A stretch of DNA of 64,000 bases from Dyadobacter soli (GCF_900101885.1 NZ_FNAN01000001.1:372001-436000); one strand, 5' to 3'; numbered from the stretch's first letter, positions 28,233 to 39,275 are shown. Numbers and translations: made by a program. The notes: a model not told the origin generated them from the letters alone.

Positions 28233-29641
28233 TTTTTATCAACAAAAATATAATGGGCAGCTTGCTGCTGACAGCGAGCCTGGCCTCCTGCGTGGTAGGG
28301 AAAAAATATGCGCGCCCCGACCTGGAAGCGCCCGCACAGTTCCGTACCCCGGTTGTCGTTACGGCGGATACGATCCAGTTACCCTGGCGGACGTTTTTCA
28401 AAGACCCGCAGCTGGTGTCGTTAATTGAGCAGGCGCTGGTTAAAAACAATGACATTGGCATTGCGGTCAAAAATGTGGAGCAGCTCGACCTGGCCGTGAA
28501 GCAGGCGCGGCTCGGCCTGCTCCCCACGGTGAACCTGTCCGCCGGCGCGAACCGTTCGTGGCTGTCGAAAAACTCGTTGAACGGCTCTTTGAGCGAACAG
28601 TTTTTGGGGACTTCCTACATGGACGATTACAGCGCCGCATTGCAGGTGTCGTGGGAAGCCGATATCTGGGGCAAGGTGAAAATGCAGAAGGAGGGCGCTA
28701 TTGCCAGTTATTTTGCGCAAAAGGAAAACCTTACGGCGCTGAAAACCCGCATTATCAGCCAGGTAGCGCAATCGTACTATAACCTGATCAGCCTGGACGA
28801 GCAGCTGAAAATCGCGCAGCAAAACATTGCATTGAGCGACAGTACGCTGGATATGATGTATTTGCAATATAAATCGGGGCAGATCAACTCCCTGGCCGTC
28901 GACCAGGCCGAAGCCCAGAAGAAAACCGCCCAGCTGATCGTCCCGCTTGCACTGCAAAACATTGCCGTGCAGGAAAACGCGTTGAGCATTTTGTGCGGCT
29001 CCTATCCCGACAGTATCGCCAGGCAAGGCGCACTGGCCAATGTGGTTCCTGCCGACCAGTTTGCGTCGGCGGTGCCGGCACAGCTGCTCAGCCGGCGTCC
29101 CGACGTGAAAGCGGCCGAATACGCCGTGGTTTCTGCGAATGCCAACACCGGCCTGGCGAAGGCCGCCATGTATCCTGCACTGAGCATCTCACCGCAGATC
29201 GCCGCCAATTCATTCAATTTCAGGCAGTGGTTCGATCTCCCCGGCTCGCTCACCCGCACGCTGGCGATCAACCTCACGCAGCCGATCTTCCAGAAAAGGG
29301 CATTGAAAACAGCTTACGAAACCGCAGCGATTGAGCAGGAAAAGGCCGTGATTCAATACAAGCAAATGCTCATGAATGCGGTAGGAGAGGTTTCCGACGC
29401 CATGGCCAGGTCTGCCGGGGCTTCCGAACGGATGGTACTGGTGAATGAAAAGACCGCCCTGCTTAACAAGGCGACCCAGGATGCCACCAAGCTCTACAAA
29501 AGCGGAATGGCCACCTACCTCGAAGTGATCACCGCCCAGAACAGCCGCTTGCAGAACGACCTCGAAGCCATCACGATCCGGCTCGACAAGCTGAATGCGG
29601 TTACGGATTTATACCGGGCATTGGGCGGTGGGGTAGAGTAG
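28229..29641 (+). CDS. Efflux outer-membrane channel, OprM/TolC-like lipoprotein
   Basis: 470 residues with lipobox LASC21 and two OEP repeats: the WRTFFKDPQLVSLIEQAL start and the later LLSRRPDVKAAEYAV repeat motif are both present. It forms the trimeric exit duct for the pump. Its start overlaps the pump gene (ATGA). At its 3' end it overlaps the convergent hybrid-kinase gene by 41 bases, with no room for a terminator between. Confidence 0.93.
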
Positions 29642-32600
29642 CATAGGCATAGCTCATATCAACATCAAAATGGTTCATTGACCATTCTTTCGGAAGCTTG
29701 CCGAACTGCTTTTTGAATTCACGGGAGAAATACTTGCGGTCTTCGAAACCGACCAGTTGCGCGACTTCGCCGACAGTCATATCGGTTTGTTTTAGCAGTT
29801 CGGAGGCTTTGTTCAGGCGGGTCATTTTAACGAAATCGTTCACCGTCATGCCCGTCAGTGCTTTTACCTTCTTGTACAGTACACTCTTGCTCATTCCTAC
29901 ATGGGCGGTGAGATGGTTCAGCGTAAAATCTGCATTGGAGGTTTCTTTCAGGATAATCTCCGTCAGACCGGCTAAAAACTGGCTCTCTATGTCTGTTTCA
30001 ACCAATACTGGATCTGTGGCGAGCTGCCGGGTATATTGCATTTGACTGGCATGGCGGGTCGCGAGGATATTCCTGATCTTAAGTTCGAGGATATCGATGT
30101 GGAATGGCTTTGAAATATAGTCGTCCGCTCCTGCATTCAGTCCTTCCATTTGATAATTCAGCGAGGACTTGGCAGTCAGCAGCATGACGGGAATATGGCT
30201 TGTTTGAACATTGGATTTGATATTTTTACATAAATCCAAGCCATTGATCCCCGGTATCATCACGTCGCTGATAATGATATCGGGAATATGCGTTCGTGCT
30301 TTTGTCCATCCGTCCTCGCCATCCGCTGATTCGATCACGTGAAATGCTTGCCCCAGCGCTTCCGCGCAAAAGCTGCGGAGTTCGTCGTTGTCTTCGATGA
30401 GTAAAACGGAATACTTGCCAATGTCGCCTTTCGATGCTGCATGCTGCCCCGGTTGGATATGATTACCCAAAGTTTCGAACTGCTTGTGCCGTTCTTCATC
30501 GAAAACCGTGACAGGCGGGTTGAAATGCGAAATGCCTTTAAAAAGTGTTACCGAAAAGCAGCTGCCCATATCGGGTCCGGTATTTGAGCTTTTTACGGTT
30601 AGCGACCCGCCGTGCAACTCCACGACGCGGTTGGCGAGCGACAGCCCGATTCCGTAGCCTGTATTGCGCAAATCATGTTCATACACCTGAAAGAAATTGA
30701 CAAACAGCCTGTCCAGAAGCTCCGGTGCAATGCCCTTGCCGGTATCGGATACCGTTATCTGCACCGAATTGGCCTGGTCGGTAATACGGATACGGACGGT
30801 CCCCGCTTCGGGAGAAAACTTATAGGCATTGTGCAGCAGGTTGTAGATGACCTTCTGCAATTGTCCGGGATCGTACCAGAGCTGGATGCTGTCGGCGGTA
30901 CTTTGAAGGATCGTTTCGATCTGCTTTTCCGCGGCCAGGTGTTCGAAGGCCGCAACGCAGTTTTTGACAAAACCAACGATGTCGGACGAGCATACATAGA
31001 GTGATATTTCTTTCCTTTCGATTTTTCGGAAATCCAGAAGCTCGTTCACCAAACTCATCAGCTGGTCGATGTTTTTACCGGTGGTTTTTAACAACCTGGC
31101 GGCATCCGGATTGACAATCTCGGTATCGAGTAAACGCTTGACGGGAATGCTGATGAGCGTCAGGTGTGTGCGGATTTCGTGTGAGATATTGGTAAAAAAA
31201 TCCAGTTTCAGCTGGTACAACTCGTCCTCCTTTCTGAGTATTCCGCGATACCAGAAAAAGCGGGTGACCAGGAACGCGATCAACAGGAAAACACCTGCAT
31301 AGGCTACGTAAGCGACCCAGGTATTCCACCAGGGCGCATCGATCGTTATCACCAGTCTCTTGGGCGCATTGTTCCAGATGCCGTCGTTATTGGCACCTCT
31401 CACGGCAAACACATACCGGCCGGGAGGCAGGCTGGTGTAGGTCGCCGATGGATTATCCACGTAGTTCCAGCTGTCTTCAAAGCCTTCCAGCCGGTAGGCG
31501 TACAGGTTTTTTTCAGGATGAAGAAAATTCAGTACCGCAAAATCGACGGAGAAGCTGCTTTGATTATGGGTAAGGCTGATTTCTTTCAACTGATTGATCG
31601 CGCCGGTCAAAAATCCTTCGCTTTTTCCCGCTTGGGAAGGCTGGTTAAAGAGTTTGAACCCGGTCAGTGCAATTCCGGGCGGAGCCGAGTTGACGGGAAC
31701 TTTCCGGGGATCAAACCGGAAAGCACCGTTGCTGTAACCGAAAACGATTTCGCCGTTTGCTAATCGGGCAGAAGCTCCCGGCGCAATCTCATTGCCGGGC
31801 AGGCCGTCTGCCAGCGTATGGTATTGCAGTGTTCGCTGCCCGGGGTGATACCGGGCAAGGCCCTTATCCAGGCTTATCCAGAGATAGCCCTGCTTATCGC
31901 CGACAATATTCCCGACATGCGCGCTGGAAATCCCGTGTGGCAGGGGACGGTCCATCAACGCGTTTTTTTGGGCATCATACCTTTTCAGGCCACGGTCGGA
32001 GGTTCCCACCCAGATATTCCCGGAAATGTCCTCGCAAATGGTCGTCGGTGTGCCTTCCCATGTCGTGAGCGAATCGATCTGCGTTGCCGGAAGCCATTCC
32101 GCAGCCGTTCTGCCGGGTTTGATAATCAATATTCCATTCCGCACACCCGCCCAGATATTACCGGACTTGTCCTTATATAAACACGAGAAGGCCCTGCTGG
32201 AAGCCGAACGGTGATTAACAGGTGGCGTAAAGCGTGTAAACCTGCCCTCCGCGGCGTCGAGCAGAAAGAGCCCGTCCTGCGAAGTCCCTATCCAGAATTC
32301 ACCATTCCCGTCTTCAAGGATGGCGGTAATATGATGCAGGTATCCTTCCTGGGGAACGTCTCCCGGAATTTGGTAAGCTTTCGTATGCCCCGTTGCCGGA
32401 TCGAAACAAACGACCTGATTGTAATTTTTGCCGATCCAGAGGCGGTTACCGCGATCGAGATAGAGGATCCGGCATTCTTCATTCTGCTCCTTATCGAATG
32501 TAATTTGCTTTGTGAATTTTCCCTGCCTGTCCATACGTACGACCTTGTTGCGGTAGAGGCTTAGCCAAAGGTGGTGGTCGTGATCTTCCAGCACTGCATT

Positions 32601-33659
32601 TACCACTCCCTTTTCTCTCAGCGGAAGTATTGTAAAGGGATGATTGTCCGGGTAAATGAAATTGGCCCCGCCGTAATGTGCACCAAACCACAGGAGTCCC
32701 TGGCGGTCCTCGTAAATGGAATAAATGCAATTGTCGCTCAACGAGCCGGACTGCATATCGTCGTGCCGGAAAACTTCGGCCGCATCCCGGCCCGCATTGA
32801 TGCGATAAAGTCCGTTCGCGGCGCCGACCCACAAACGCCCGGACTGATCGCAGAAAATTTTGAGTATCGTATCGAACTTCTGGTTGCCGGGCAGGCCGGT
32901 CCAGACTTGCAGGGAATTGTCGGACGGGTTCAGCTTTAAGAGCGTGCCCCGGATGGTGCCAATCCAGATATTGCCGGTCTGGTCGCTGGAGACGGCCCTG
33001 ACTTGCGTATCACCCGGTACGTTACGGATCATTTGGATGTTGTGGCTACCCTCCCGAATGCTGGCGAGCCCATCGGACGTGGCCGCCCAGAGCGTCCCGG
33101 AGCGGTCGACATGAAGATCATGGACAATCGTGCCCACAGGAAGTCCGCTGGCCGGCGATTCAAGAAATCGGTTGAAGCGGAAGCCGCCCTTTGCCTTCAC
33201 CAGCTGATTGACCCCATTGGCTGTCCCGATCCAGAGTGTCCCTGCACGGTCTTCTGAAAATGACCGGATCGAATTGTTGCTTATCGATCCCGGGTCGCCG
33301 GGTACATTCACGAACCGGGTGAACGAATCGCTGGCCGGATCGTAGCGGTTCAGGCCGCTTTGGGTACCGACCCACAGGTTACCCCGGGAGTCGCAGTAAA
33401 CTGACCGGATATTGTCCGATGAAATGCTTCGCGGGTTATCCGACGCGTGCTTGTAAATTTTGATTTCGCGGGAGTCATATCTGGCAAGCCCGTTGGGGGT
33501 AGCGAACCATAAAAATCCCGTGTGGTCCTGTGCAATTTGACGAACCGTGTTTCGCGCCAGACCGTCGAATGGAACAACATGGTGGAAAATCGGCGGCTGT
33601 GCCCATAGTGTGCAGGAAAGAAAAATTGTACACAATAGTACAATTGCAATGCGTGTCAT
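29601..33659 (-). CDS. Hybrid two-component system protein (sensor, receiver and AraC HTH)
   Basis: 1352 residues in the Bacteroidota HTCS layout: signal peptide (to about 20), a long run of Reg_prop propeller repeats (about 30-660; many G-LWxGTxxGL strings), a Y_Y_Y domain (about 690-770), one TM helix (about 787-807), HisKA with H827 in SHEIRTHLTL, HATPase, receiver with D1132 in DVMIPGINGL, and AraC HTH at the end. The H-box has His where Pro is usual (residue 832). HTCS proteins often sense extracellular sugars; no PUL genes are nearby. Divergent from the T9SS-protein gene. Confidence 0.93.
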   Translation of the reverse strand: MTRIAIVLLCTIFLSCTLWAQPPIFHHVVPFDGLARNTVRQIAQDHTGFLWFATPNGLARYDSREIKIYKHASDNPRSISSDNIRSVYCDSRGNLWVGTQSGLNRYDPASDSFTRFVNVPGDPGSISNNSIRSFSEDRAGTLWIGTANGVNQLVKAKGGFRFNRFLESPASGLPVGTIVHDLHVDRSGTLWAATSDGLASIREGSHNIQMIRNVPGDTQVRAVSSDQTGNIWIGTIRGTLLKLNPSDNSLQVWTGLPGNQKFDTILKIFCDQSGRLWVGAANGLYRINAGRDAAEVFRHDDMQSGSLSDNCIYSIYEDRQGLLWFGAHYGGANFIYPDNHPFTILPLREKGVVNAVLEDHDHHLWLSLYRNKVVRMDRQGKFTKQITFDKEQNEECRILYLDRGNRLWIGKNYNQVVCFDPATGHTKAYQIPGDVPQEGYLHHITAILEDGNGEFWIGTSQDGLFLLDAAEGRFTRFTPPVNHRSASSRAFSCLYKDKSGNIWAGVRNGILIIKPGRTAAEWLPATQIDSLTTWEGTPTTICEDISGNIWVGTSDRGLKRYDAQKNALMDRPLPHGISSAHVGNIVGDKQGYLWISLDKGLARYHPGQRTLQYHTLADGLPGNEIAPGASARLANGEIVFGYSNGAFRFDPRKVPVNSAPPGIALTGFKLFNQPSQAGKSEGFLTGAINQLKEISLTHNQSSFSVDFAVLNFLHPEKNLYAYRLEGFEDSWNYVDNPSATYTSLPPGRYVFAVRGANNDGIWNNAPKRLVITIDAPWWNTWVAYVAYAGVFLLIAFLVTRFFWYRGILRKEDELYQLKLDFFTNISHEIRTHLTLISIPVKRLLDTEIVNPDAARLLKTTGKNIDQLMSLVNELLDFRKIERKEISLYVCSSDIVGFVKNCVAAFEHLAAEKQIETILQSTADSIQLWYDPGQLQKVIYNLLHNAYKFSPEAGTVRIRITDQANSVQITVSDTGKGIAPELLDRLFVNFFQVYEHDLRNTGYGIGLSLANRVVELHGGSLTVKSSNTGPDMGSCFSVTLFKGISHFNPPVTVFDEERHKQFETLGNHIQPGQHAASKGDIGKYSVLLIEDNDELRSFCAEALGQAFHVIESADGEDGWTKARTHIPDIIISDVMIPGINGLDLCKNIKSNVQTSHIPVMLLTAKSSLNYQMEGLNAGADDYISKPFHIDILELKIRNILATRHASQMQYTRQLATDPVLVETDIESQFLAGLTEIILKETSNADFTLNHLTAHVGMSKSVLYKKVKALTGMTVNDFVKMTRLNKASELLKQTDMTVGEVAQLVGFEDRKYFSREFKKQFGKLPKEWSMNHFDVDMSYAYATLPHRPMPGINP

Positions 33660-34004
33660 GATAGGTGGGGTTTAGAATAAGTTCTACTTAACGTAAAACT
33701 GTTTCATATACAGAGGCTCTTGACCCGTGTAAGTAATAATGCCGTAAATCTATTAATAAACGACATTATTGATATGTAACCGATTGGAGAAAAATCAAAA
33801 TTCTACCTTTTTAAAATCAATTGTCGCCCTTCGGATACCTTTAAAAAGCGAATATTTGCGAACGAGTGAGTATTAATTCTACATAACCAGCTGGCTTCTT
33901 TATTGGAGCGTCCGGCATAAGCTCATGCACGTGTAGCGTCAATCCCATCCATCCCTTCGTCGGGTCTCACAATGCTTAATTAGTTTCCACTTAAATAAAT
34001 CAGC
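33660..34004. other. 345-bp divergent spacer between HTCS and T9SS genes
   Basis: AT-rich spacer with no supported gene. It should hold two promoters. AATAATG (33736-33742) and CATTATT (33765-33771) form a 7-bp inverted repeat of uncertain meaning. The long untranslated stretch before 34005 suggests that the T9SS gene has a substantial leader. Confidence 0.4.
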
Positions 34005-37000
34005 ATGAAAACTTTCTATGGACGAAAGCCGGGCGTGCGGGGAGCAAAGCGCTGGATTGCGTTTGCTTCGCTCTTCGCCCTGGCTGGCTCTGCCTATTCC
34101 CTAACCCGACCGATCAACTGGCGGCCTCTGGTAACAGAGCTTAGCCGCACGCTTCCGGAACCTTTGCAGCAATTGCTGCCCCAGCAGAAAAAGACCATTG
34201 AACCGCAGGCAGCCCCTGATCCGACAAGGACCATGGCGCCGCAGGGCGCATTCCCGCTGCAACGCGGAATGGCGCTGGTAAGCCGGTTGTCCAATCCCAA
34301 TGCCGGGGCACCTGGCCAGGGGTCTGACCGGAAAGGTTTTGTTCTCGGGGTTTACGATGCGCGTAATCCGGGTGGCAACAGCGCGCCTGCCGCATTAGGC
34401 AACTGGAATGATGTATCCAACACCATCTTCCGCCATCCCGACTGGACCAATGCTAAAATGGGGGAAGTATTCGGTATAGAGATCGATAACTCCGTGCCGG
34501 CAACGCCCCAGGTATTTGTGGGGAGTACCGGGACATTCGTAGGATATATCAACGGCTCCGCGGAATATGCCGGCCGTACCATTCCCGCCGCAGGTTCCGA
34601 AGGCGGTGATGTCTTCCGCGTCGATGGCAATACCGGGAATGTTTCCACGATCACGAATGCGATCCCGAGCACAGGTTACCATACTTCCGGGGGGCGCGGG
34701 GCTTCGGCCATGACCGTCCCGTTGAATACAACCGCGGGCCGGGTAAAAACGGTGGCGATCGTGAACGGAGGTACGGGCTACGCATTATTCGATCCGCTGG
34801 TGTTCACTGGCGGTACCGGAACGGGCGCTGCCGGTTATGTAACGGTGACAGCCGGCGTCATAACCGGTATTGTCGTCACCAACCAGGGTACCGGCTACGG
34901 TCCCGGGCCGCTGACGGTGAGCGTCACTTCTGCTGGCGGAGGCACGGGGTTCACCGGAACGGTTACGATGGGCTATCCCCTGCAAACAGGCATCATCGTT
35001 CCTACTTCCGGAGGGGCTGGATATCCATTTTTAGGGGCCACGATCATGGGTGACGGGGTCGGCGGCGGCGTATCGACTGCATTCACCACTGGTTCGCTTA
35101 CCCAGTACAACATCACCGTGGCGGGTCTCGATTACACCTACGCACCGACCGTCACTATCAACAACCGTTACACCGGTGTGGGAAATATTGGTTATAACTA
35201 TGCCAAAAAAGTAGTTTACACTGCATCGCTGGATAATGGTAATATCTACGCGATCGACGCGACTACCGGTACTTTCCTGGGCGTACCTTTCAATCATCAG
35301 CCTGGAATTGCCGATCCTTCACTTGCCGTTACGGACCTGCGCCGTCTCGCGGTGGGTATGGCGTGGAACCCGAGAGACAACCGCCTGTATTTTTCACGGC
35401 CTGACGCCGTCGGGTATACGACTTCGGGTACCAGCTACAATTACACCCACAATGAAGTGGTTTCTATCGGTTTGAATGCGGATGGTTCAATCAATACCTC
35501 GGATGTGATCAGGCAGGATGTCCGGCTGCCGGTTACGGCATTGCAGCTCGATCAACGTTCGCTGATTACCGACATCGAGTTCACCTCGGACGGTAACATT
35601 GCATTGCTGGGCGAAATGTCGACCGGAAACTCCGCTTTCCGCTTCACTACCTCGGAAAGCCGGTTTACCAAAGGTTCCCACAATGCGATTGCACGGGAAT
35701 ACCGGTTTGACGGCAGCGCCTGGTCTCTGAATGAGGAGTACCACGTCGGCAACACTTACAGCGGCTACAACAATACCGGGGGAGCGGATTTCGGTTATGG
35801 TAATTCCGAAAACCCCGAGGCCTATTATGATGCGGCAGTGCTGACGGGAGACTATATCGAAGGCTCCGGATTTGTGTACGGTATACAGGTGAGCCCGCTC
35901 TCGCAGGGAAATTATCCTACCAACACGCCCTATAACCACTACATAATCGATGATAACACGACGGTACTCGGATTATTTGTAGAGAAAACCGGTATCGGCG
36001 ACGTCGACGTATTCAGCGGGGTGGATTATCCTGCGCAGGACATCGTACTCGCATTGGGCGTCATTACCCAGCCCACAGATTGCACCACGCCCGACGGGAT
36101 CATCACCATCACCGGCGAAGGACTGCTGCCGAACACGCCTTATCCTGTTACTTATGTGAAGGATGGCGGCGCGCCGGTTTCTGCAAGCATTGTCAGCAAC
36201 GCTTCGGGTATCATTGAAATCACGGGTCTACCGCCCGGGGCCTATACGGGTATCCAGATCAACGACCCGCCGACCTACACGAGTAACATCCTTTCGACGA
36301 CGTTGACATGTTCCGTTTCATTAAGCGGCACGGTATTCAACGACGTCAATGGCTTGAACCCGACACCGACCAATACGGTAGACGGCACGCCTATCCAGTC
36401 GCCTTCGGGCACCGCGCTACACGCGAACCTGTTCACGGACGCAGGCGCATTCGTAGCGACTACGCCGATCGATGGTTCAGGTAATTACGTATTCAATAAT
36501 GTAACGCCTTCGAGTACTTACATTGTCACGATCAGCACGACACCGGCAGCGGCCGGCTCTACGCCTGCGGGTTCGGTAGGGCTTCCTCCTACCTGGTTCA
36601 ATACCGGGGAGAATGTAGGTTTGACTGCGGGAAGTGATGGAACTGTGGATGGTATTTTGCAAGCGGTAGTTGCTACTGTCGATCTGCCGAATGTGAATTT
36701 CGGCATCGAGCAGGGCCCTGAGACGGCTGTTAACCTGCAAGCGAGCCAGCCTAATCCGGGCGGCACGACCAGCGTAACGGTTCCAGCCAATGCATTTGTG
36801 ACCAGCAATGTGGGCACTAACCCGAATACCGGCGATACGGCCCCGGGAGCGGTAACCGGCGTTATTATCACGGGTTTCCCGAGCAATGCTACCAGCATTA
36901 CCATCGACGGAAATGTGTATACCGAACTGACCGGCATTACCGACGATTACCCGCAGGGAATCCCGACCGACGCGACAGGACAGCCGACGGTTACCATCCA

Positions 37001-39269
37001 GGTTGATCCGGCTGACGGGGCAGTGAGCGTTGTGATCCCGATCGCGGCAATCGACGCGGCAGGCGTTCAGGATGCCACACCGGGCAGCATTACATTACCT
37101 TTCACCGTAGTTGCGCCGATCTCATTAAGCGGAACAGTCTTTAACGACGTCAACGGTTTGAACCCGACGCCAACCAATACGGTAGACGGCGTGCCTATCC
37201 AGTCGCCATCGGGCACGGCGCTACACGCGAACCTGTTCACGGACGCAGGCGCGTTCGTAGCAACGACGCCGATCGACGGTTCGGGCAATTATGTTTTCAA
37301 TAATGTAGCGCCTTCAAGCACTTACATTGTCACGATCAGCATCACACCGGCAGCGGCCGGCTCTACGCCTGCGGGTTCGGTAGGGCTTCCTGCAACCTGG
37401 TTCAATACCGGGGAGAATGTAGGTTTGACTGCGGGAAGCGATGGAACTGTGGATGGTATTTTGCAAGCGGTAGTTGCTACTGTTGATTTGCCGAATGTGA
37501 ATTTCGGCATCGAGCAAGGCCCTGAGACGGCTGTCAACCTGCAAGCGAGCCAGCCTAATCCGGGCGGTGCCACCAGCGTGACGGTTCCAGCCAATGCATT
37601 CGTGACCAGCAATGTTGGAACTAACCCGAATACCGGCGATCCGGCCCCGGGCGCAGTAACCGGCATTATCATCACGGGTTTCCCAAGCAATGCAACCAGC
37701 ATAACCATCGACGGAAATGTGTATACCGAACTGACCGGCATTACAGACGATTACCCGCAAGGAATCCCAACCGACGCAAGCGGACAGCCGACCGTTACGA
37801 TCCAGGTTGATCCGGCCGATGGGGCTGTGAGTGTTGTGATCCCGATCACAGCGATCGACGCGGCAGGCGTTCAGGATGCCACACCGGGCAGCATTACTTT
37901 GCCTTTCACTGTCATTGCACCGATCTCACTAAGCGGAACGATCTTCAACGATGTCAACGGCTTGAACCCGACGCCAACCAATACGGTAGACGGCGTACCT
38001 ATCCAGTCGCCTTCGGGCACGCCGCTACACGCGAACCTGTTCACGGAAGCAGGCGCATTCGTAGCGACGATACCGATCGACGGTTCGGGCAATTATGTAT
38101 TCAATAATGTAACACCTTCGAGCACTTACATTGTCACGATCAGCACGACACCGGCAGCGGCCGGCTCTACGCCTGCGGGTTCGGTGGGGCTTCCTGCCAA
38201 CTGGGTAAATACTGGTGAGAATGTAGGTCTGACCGCGGGAAGCGATGGCACTGTAAATGGTATTTTGCAGGCTGTGGTTGCCACTGTCGATCTGCCGAAT
38301 GTCAATTTCGGTATCCAGCAACTTCCGGAATCGGAGGATCATTCCGCTGCATTGCCTGATCAGCCTGCGGCCGACGCAATGATCCCGCTGGACGGTGTAC
38401 TGGCTCCTGCGCTCTCAGGCAGCGATCCTGAGGACCATAGCGGTGGAGGCTCGCTCGAAAACCGTACGATCCTGATTACCTCGCTGCCGACAAATGGTGA
38501 GCTATGGTACAATGGAACGCAGATCACGGTAGGTGACGATGGCGTGAATCCCGTTTCTGTGATCAATCCATTCACTATCACCAACCTGGTACTGTCTGAT
38601 CTGGAAATCAAATTGACCGGTAGCGGCTATACGAGCACGTCGTTCACCTATGCACACGTGGACGGAGCCGGTTTCCCTGACCCGACACCTGCGACGTACA
38701 CCCTGACGTGGGAAGATCCCCTGCCTGTAAAACTGGTGTCTTTTACCGCCAGCAAAGAAGGCGATGTCGTTCAGTTGGTATGGACTACTTCGGAGGAAAG
38801 CAACAGCGAATACTTCGAGATACAACGCAGCGCGGATGGTAAGGACTGGAAGCCGCTGAGCCGCGTCAACAGCGCCGGTGAGAGCAGTCAGATCCGCCAT
38901 TATGATTACACCGACGCCAATCCGCAGCCGGGACAGAATTTGTACCGCCTGAAAATGGTCGATAAAGATGCGGACGGCCGCCCCAATAGTTTTGCATTCA
39001 GCGGCATCCGTTCGGTTAGTTTCGAGCAGGTATTCAGTGCGGTACTTTCTCCGAACCCGACTTCCGATGTCTTGAAAATCACCACAGCCAACTGGCAACT
39101 GGTGAAGGCGGTTAAAATCTACGACGCTGCCGGCAAGTTGGTTTACAACTCAGGAAACAAGCCTGAAAAACAGATCAATGTGCGTGGTTTAGTGAGTGGA
39201 ATGCACGTGGTGATGATCGAGCAAATCGATGGCGCATCGCATGCACAGCGCATCGTTATTATTAAATAA
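34005..39269 (+). CDS. Large T9SS-secreted repeat protein
   Basis: 1754 residues. Signal segment around 15-33 (WIAFASLFALAGSAYS). Residues about 240-400 hold a Gly/Thr-rich run with repeated GTGY/GAGY strings. Then a propeller-like region (about 400-690), and two and a half copies of a 268-residue unit at 772-1039, 1040-1307 and 1308-1440. Each full unit is an SdrD_B/CNA_B-like half (SLSGTVFNDVNGLNPTPT) plus a second Ig-like half. After about 1570 come a fibronectin-like LPVKLVSFTA domain and the type A T9SS sorting domain (last 80 residues, LSPNPTSDVLKI). Likely surface adhesin. Confidence 0.9.
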   Translation: MKTFYGRKPGVRGAKRWIAFASLFALAGSAYSLTRPINWRPLVTELSRTLPEPLQQLLPQQKKTIEPQAAPDPTRTMAPQGAFPLQRGMALVSRLSNPNAGAPGQGSDRKGFVLGVYDARNPGGNSAPAALGNWNDVSNTIFRHPDWTNAKMGEVFGIEIDNSVPATPQVFVGSTGTFVGYINGSAEYAGRTIPAAGSEGGDVFRVDGNTGNVSTITNAIPSTGYHTSGGRGASAMTVPLNTTAGRVKTVAIVNGGTGYALFDPLVFTGGTGTGAAGYVTVTAGVITGIVVTNQGTGYGPGPLTVSVTSAGGGTGFTGTVTMGYPLQTGIIVPTSGGAGYPFLGATIMGDGVGGGVSTAFTTGSLTQYNITVAGLDYTYAPTVTINNRYTGVGNIGYNYAKKVVYTASLDNGNIYAIDATTGTFLGVPFNHQPGIADPSLAVTDLRRLAVGMAWNPRDNRLYFSRPDAVGYTTSGTSYNYTHNEVVSIGLNADGSINTSDVIRQDVRLPVTALQLDQRSLITDIEFTSDGNIALLGEMSTGNSAFRFTTSESRFTKGSHNAIAREYRFDGSAWSLNEEYHVGNTYSGYNNTGGADFGYGNSENPEAYYDAAVLTGDYIEGSGFVYGIQVSPLSQGNYPTNTPYNHYIIDDNTTVLGLFVEKTGIGDVDVFSGVDYPAQDIVLALGVITQPTDCTTPDGIITITGEGLLPNTPYPVTYVKDGGAPVSASIVSNASGIIEITGLPPGAYTGIQINDPPTYTSNILSTTLTCSVSLSGTVFNDVNGLNPTPTNTVDGTPIQSPSGTALHANLFTDAGAFVATTPIDGSGNYVFNNVTPSSTYIVTISTTPAAAGSTPAGSVGLPPTWFNTGENVGLTAGSDGTVDGILQAVVATVDLPNVNFGIEQGPETAVNLQASQPNPGGTTSVTVPANAFVTSNVGTNPNTGDTAPGAVTGVIITGFPSNATSITIDGNVYTELTGITDDYPQGIPTDATGQPTVTIQVDPADGAVSVVIPIAAIDAAGVQDATPGSITLPFTVVAPISLSGTVFNDVNGLNPTPTNTVDGVPIQSPSGTALHANLFTDAGAFVATTPIDGSGNYVFNNVAPSSTYIVTISITPAAAGSTPAGSVGLPATWFNTGENVGLTAGSDGTVDGILQAVVATVDLPNVNFGIEQGPETAVNLQASQPNPGGATSVTVPANAFVTSNVGTNPNTGDPAPGAVTGIIITGFPSNATSITIDGNVYTELTGITDDYPQGIPTDASGQPTVTIQVDPADGAVSVVIPITAIDAAGVQDATPGSITLPFTVIAPISLSGTIFNDVNGLNPTPTNTVDGVPIQSPSGTPLHANLFTEAGAFVATIPIDGSGNYVFNNVTPSSTYIVTISTTPAAAGSTPAGSVGLPANWVNTGENVGLTAGSDGTVNGILQAVVATVDLPNVNFGIQQLPESEDHSAALPDQPAADAMIPLDGVLAPALSGSDPEDHSGGGSLENRTILITSLPTNGELWYNGTQITVGDDGVNPVSVINPFTITNLVLSDLEIKLTGSGYTSTSFTYAHVDGAGFPDPTPATYTLTWEDPLPVKLVSFTASKEGDVVQLVWTTSEESNSEYFEIQRSADGKDWKPLSRVNSAGESSQIRHYDYTDANPQPGQNLYRLKMVDKDADGRPNSFAFSGIRSVSFEQVFSAVLSPNPTSDVLKITTANWQLVKAVKIYDAAGKLVYNSGNKPEKQINVRGLVSGMHVVMIEQIDGASHAQRIVIIK
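36318..38325 (+). repeat. 804-bp tandem repeat inside the T9SS protein gene (2.5 copies)
   Basis: The TCATTAAGC-type start of the unit recurs at 36318, 37122 and 37926, exactly 804 bases apart each time. Copies 1 and 2 are full and differ at scattered positions, mostly silent; copy 3 stops half-way, near 38325. The nucleotide similarity is high enough to allow recombination that would add or delete units. Confidence 0.92.
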
Positions 39270-39275
39270 TTCTAC

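Noticed and set aside
36477..38342. Several long leftward open frames with Arg-rich, low-complexity products opposite the T9SS gene
   Set aside because: They are antisense shadows of the repeated coding sequence, recur with its 804-bp period, and show no domain.
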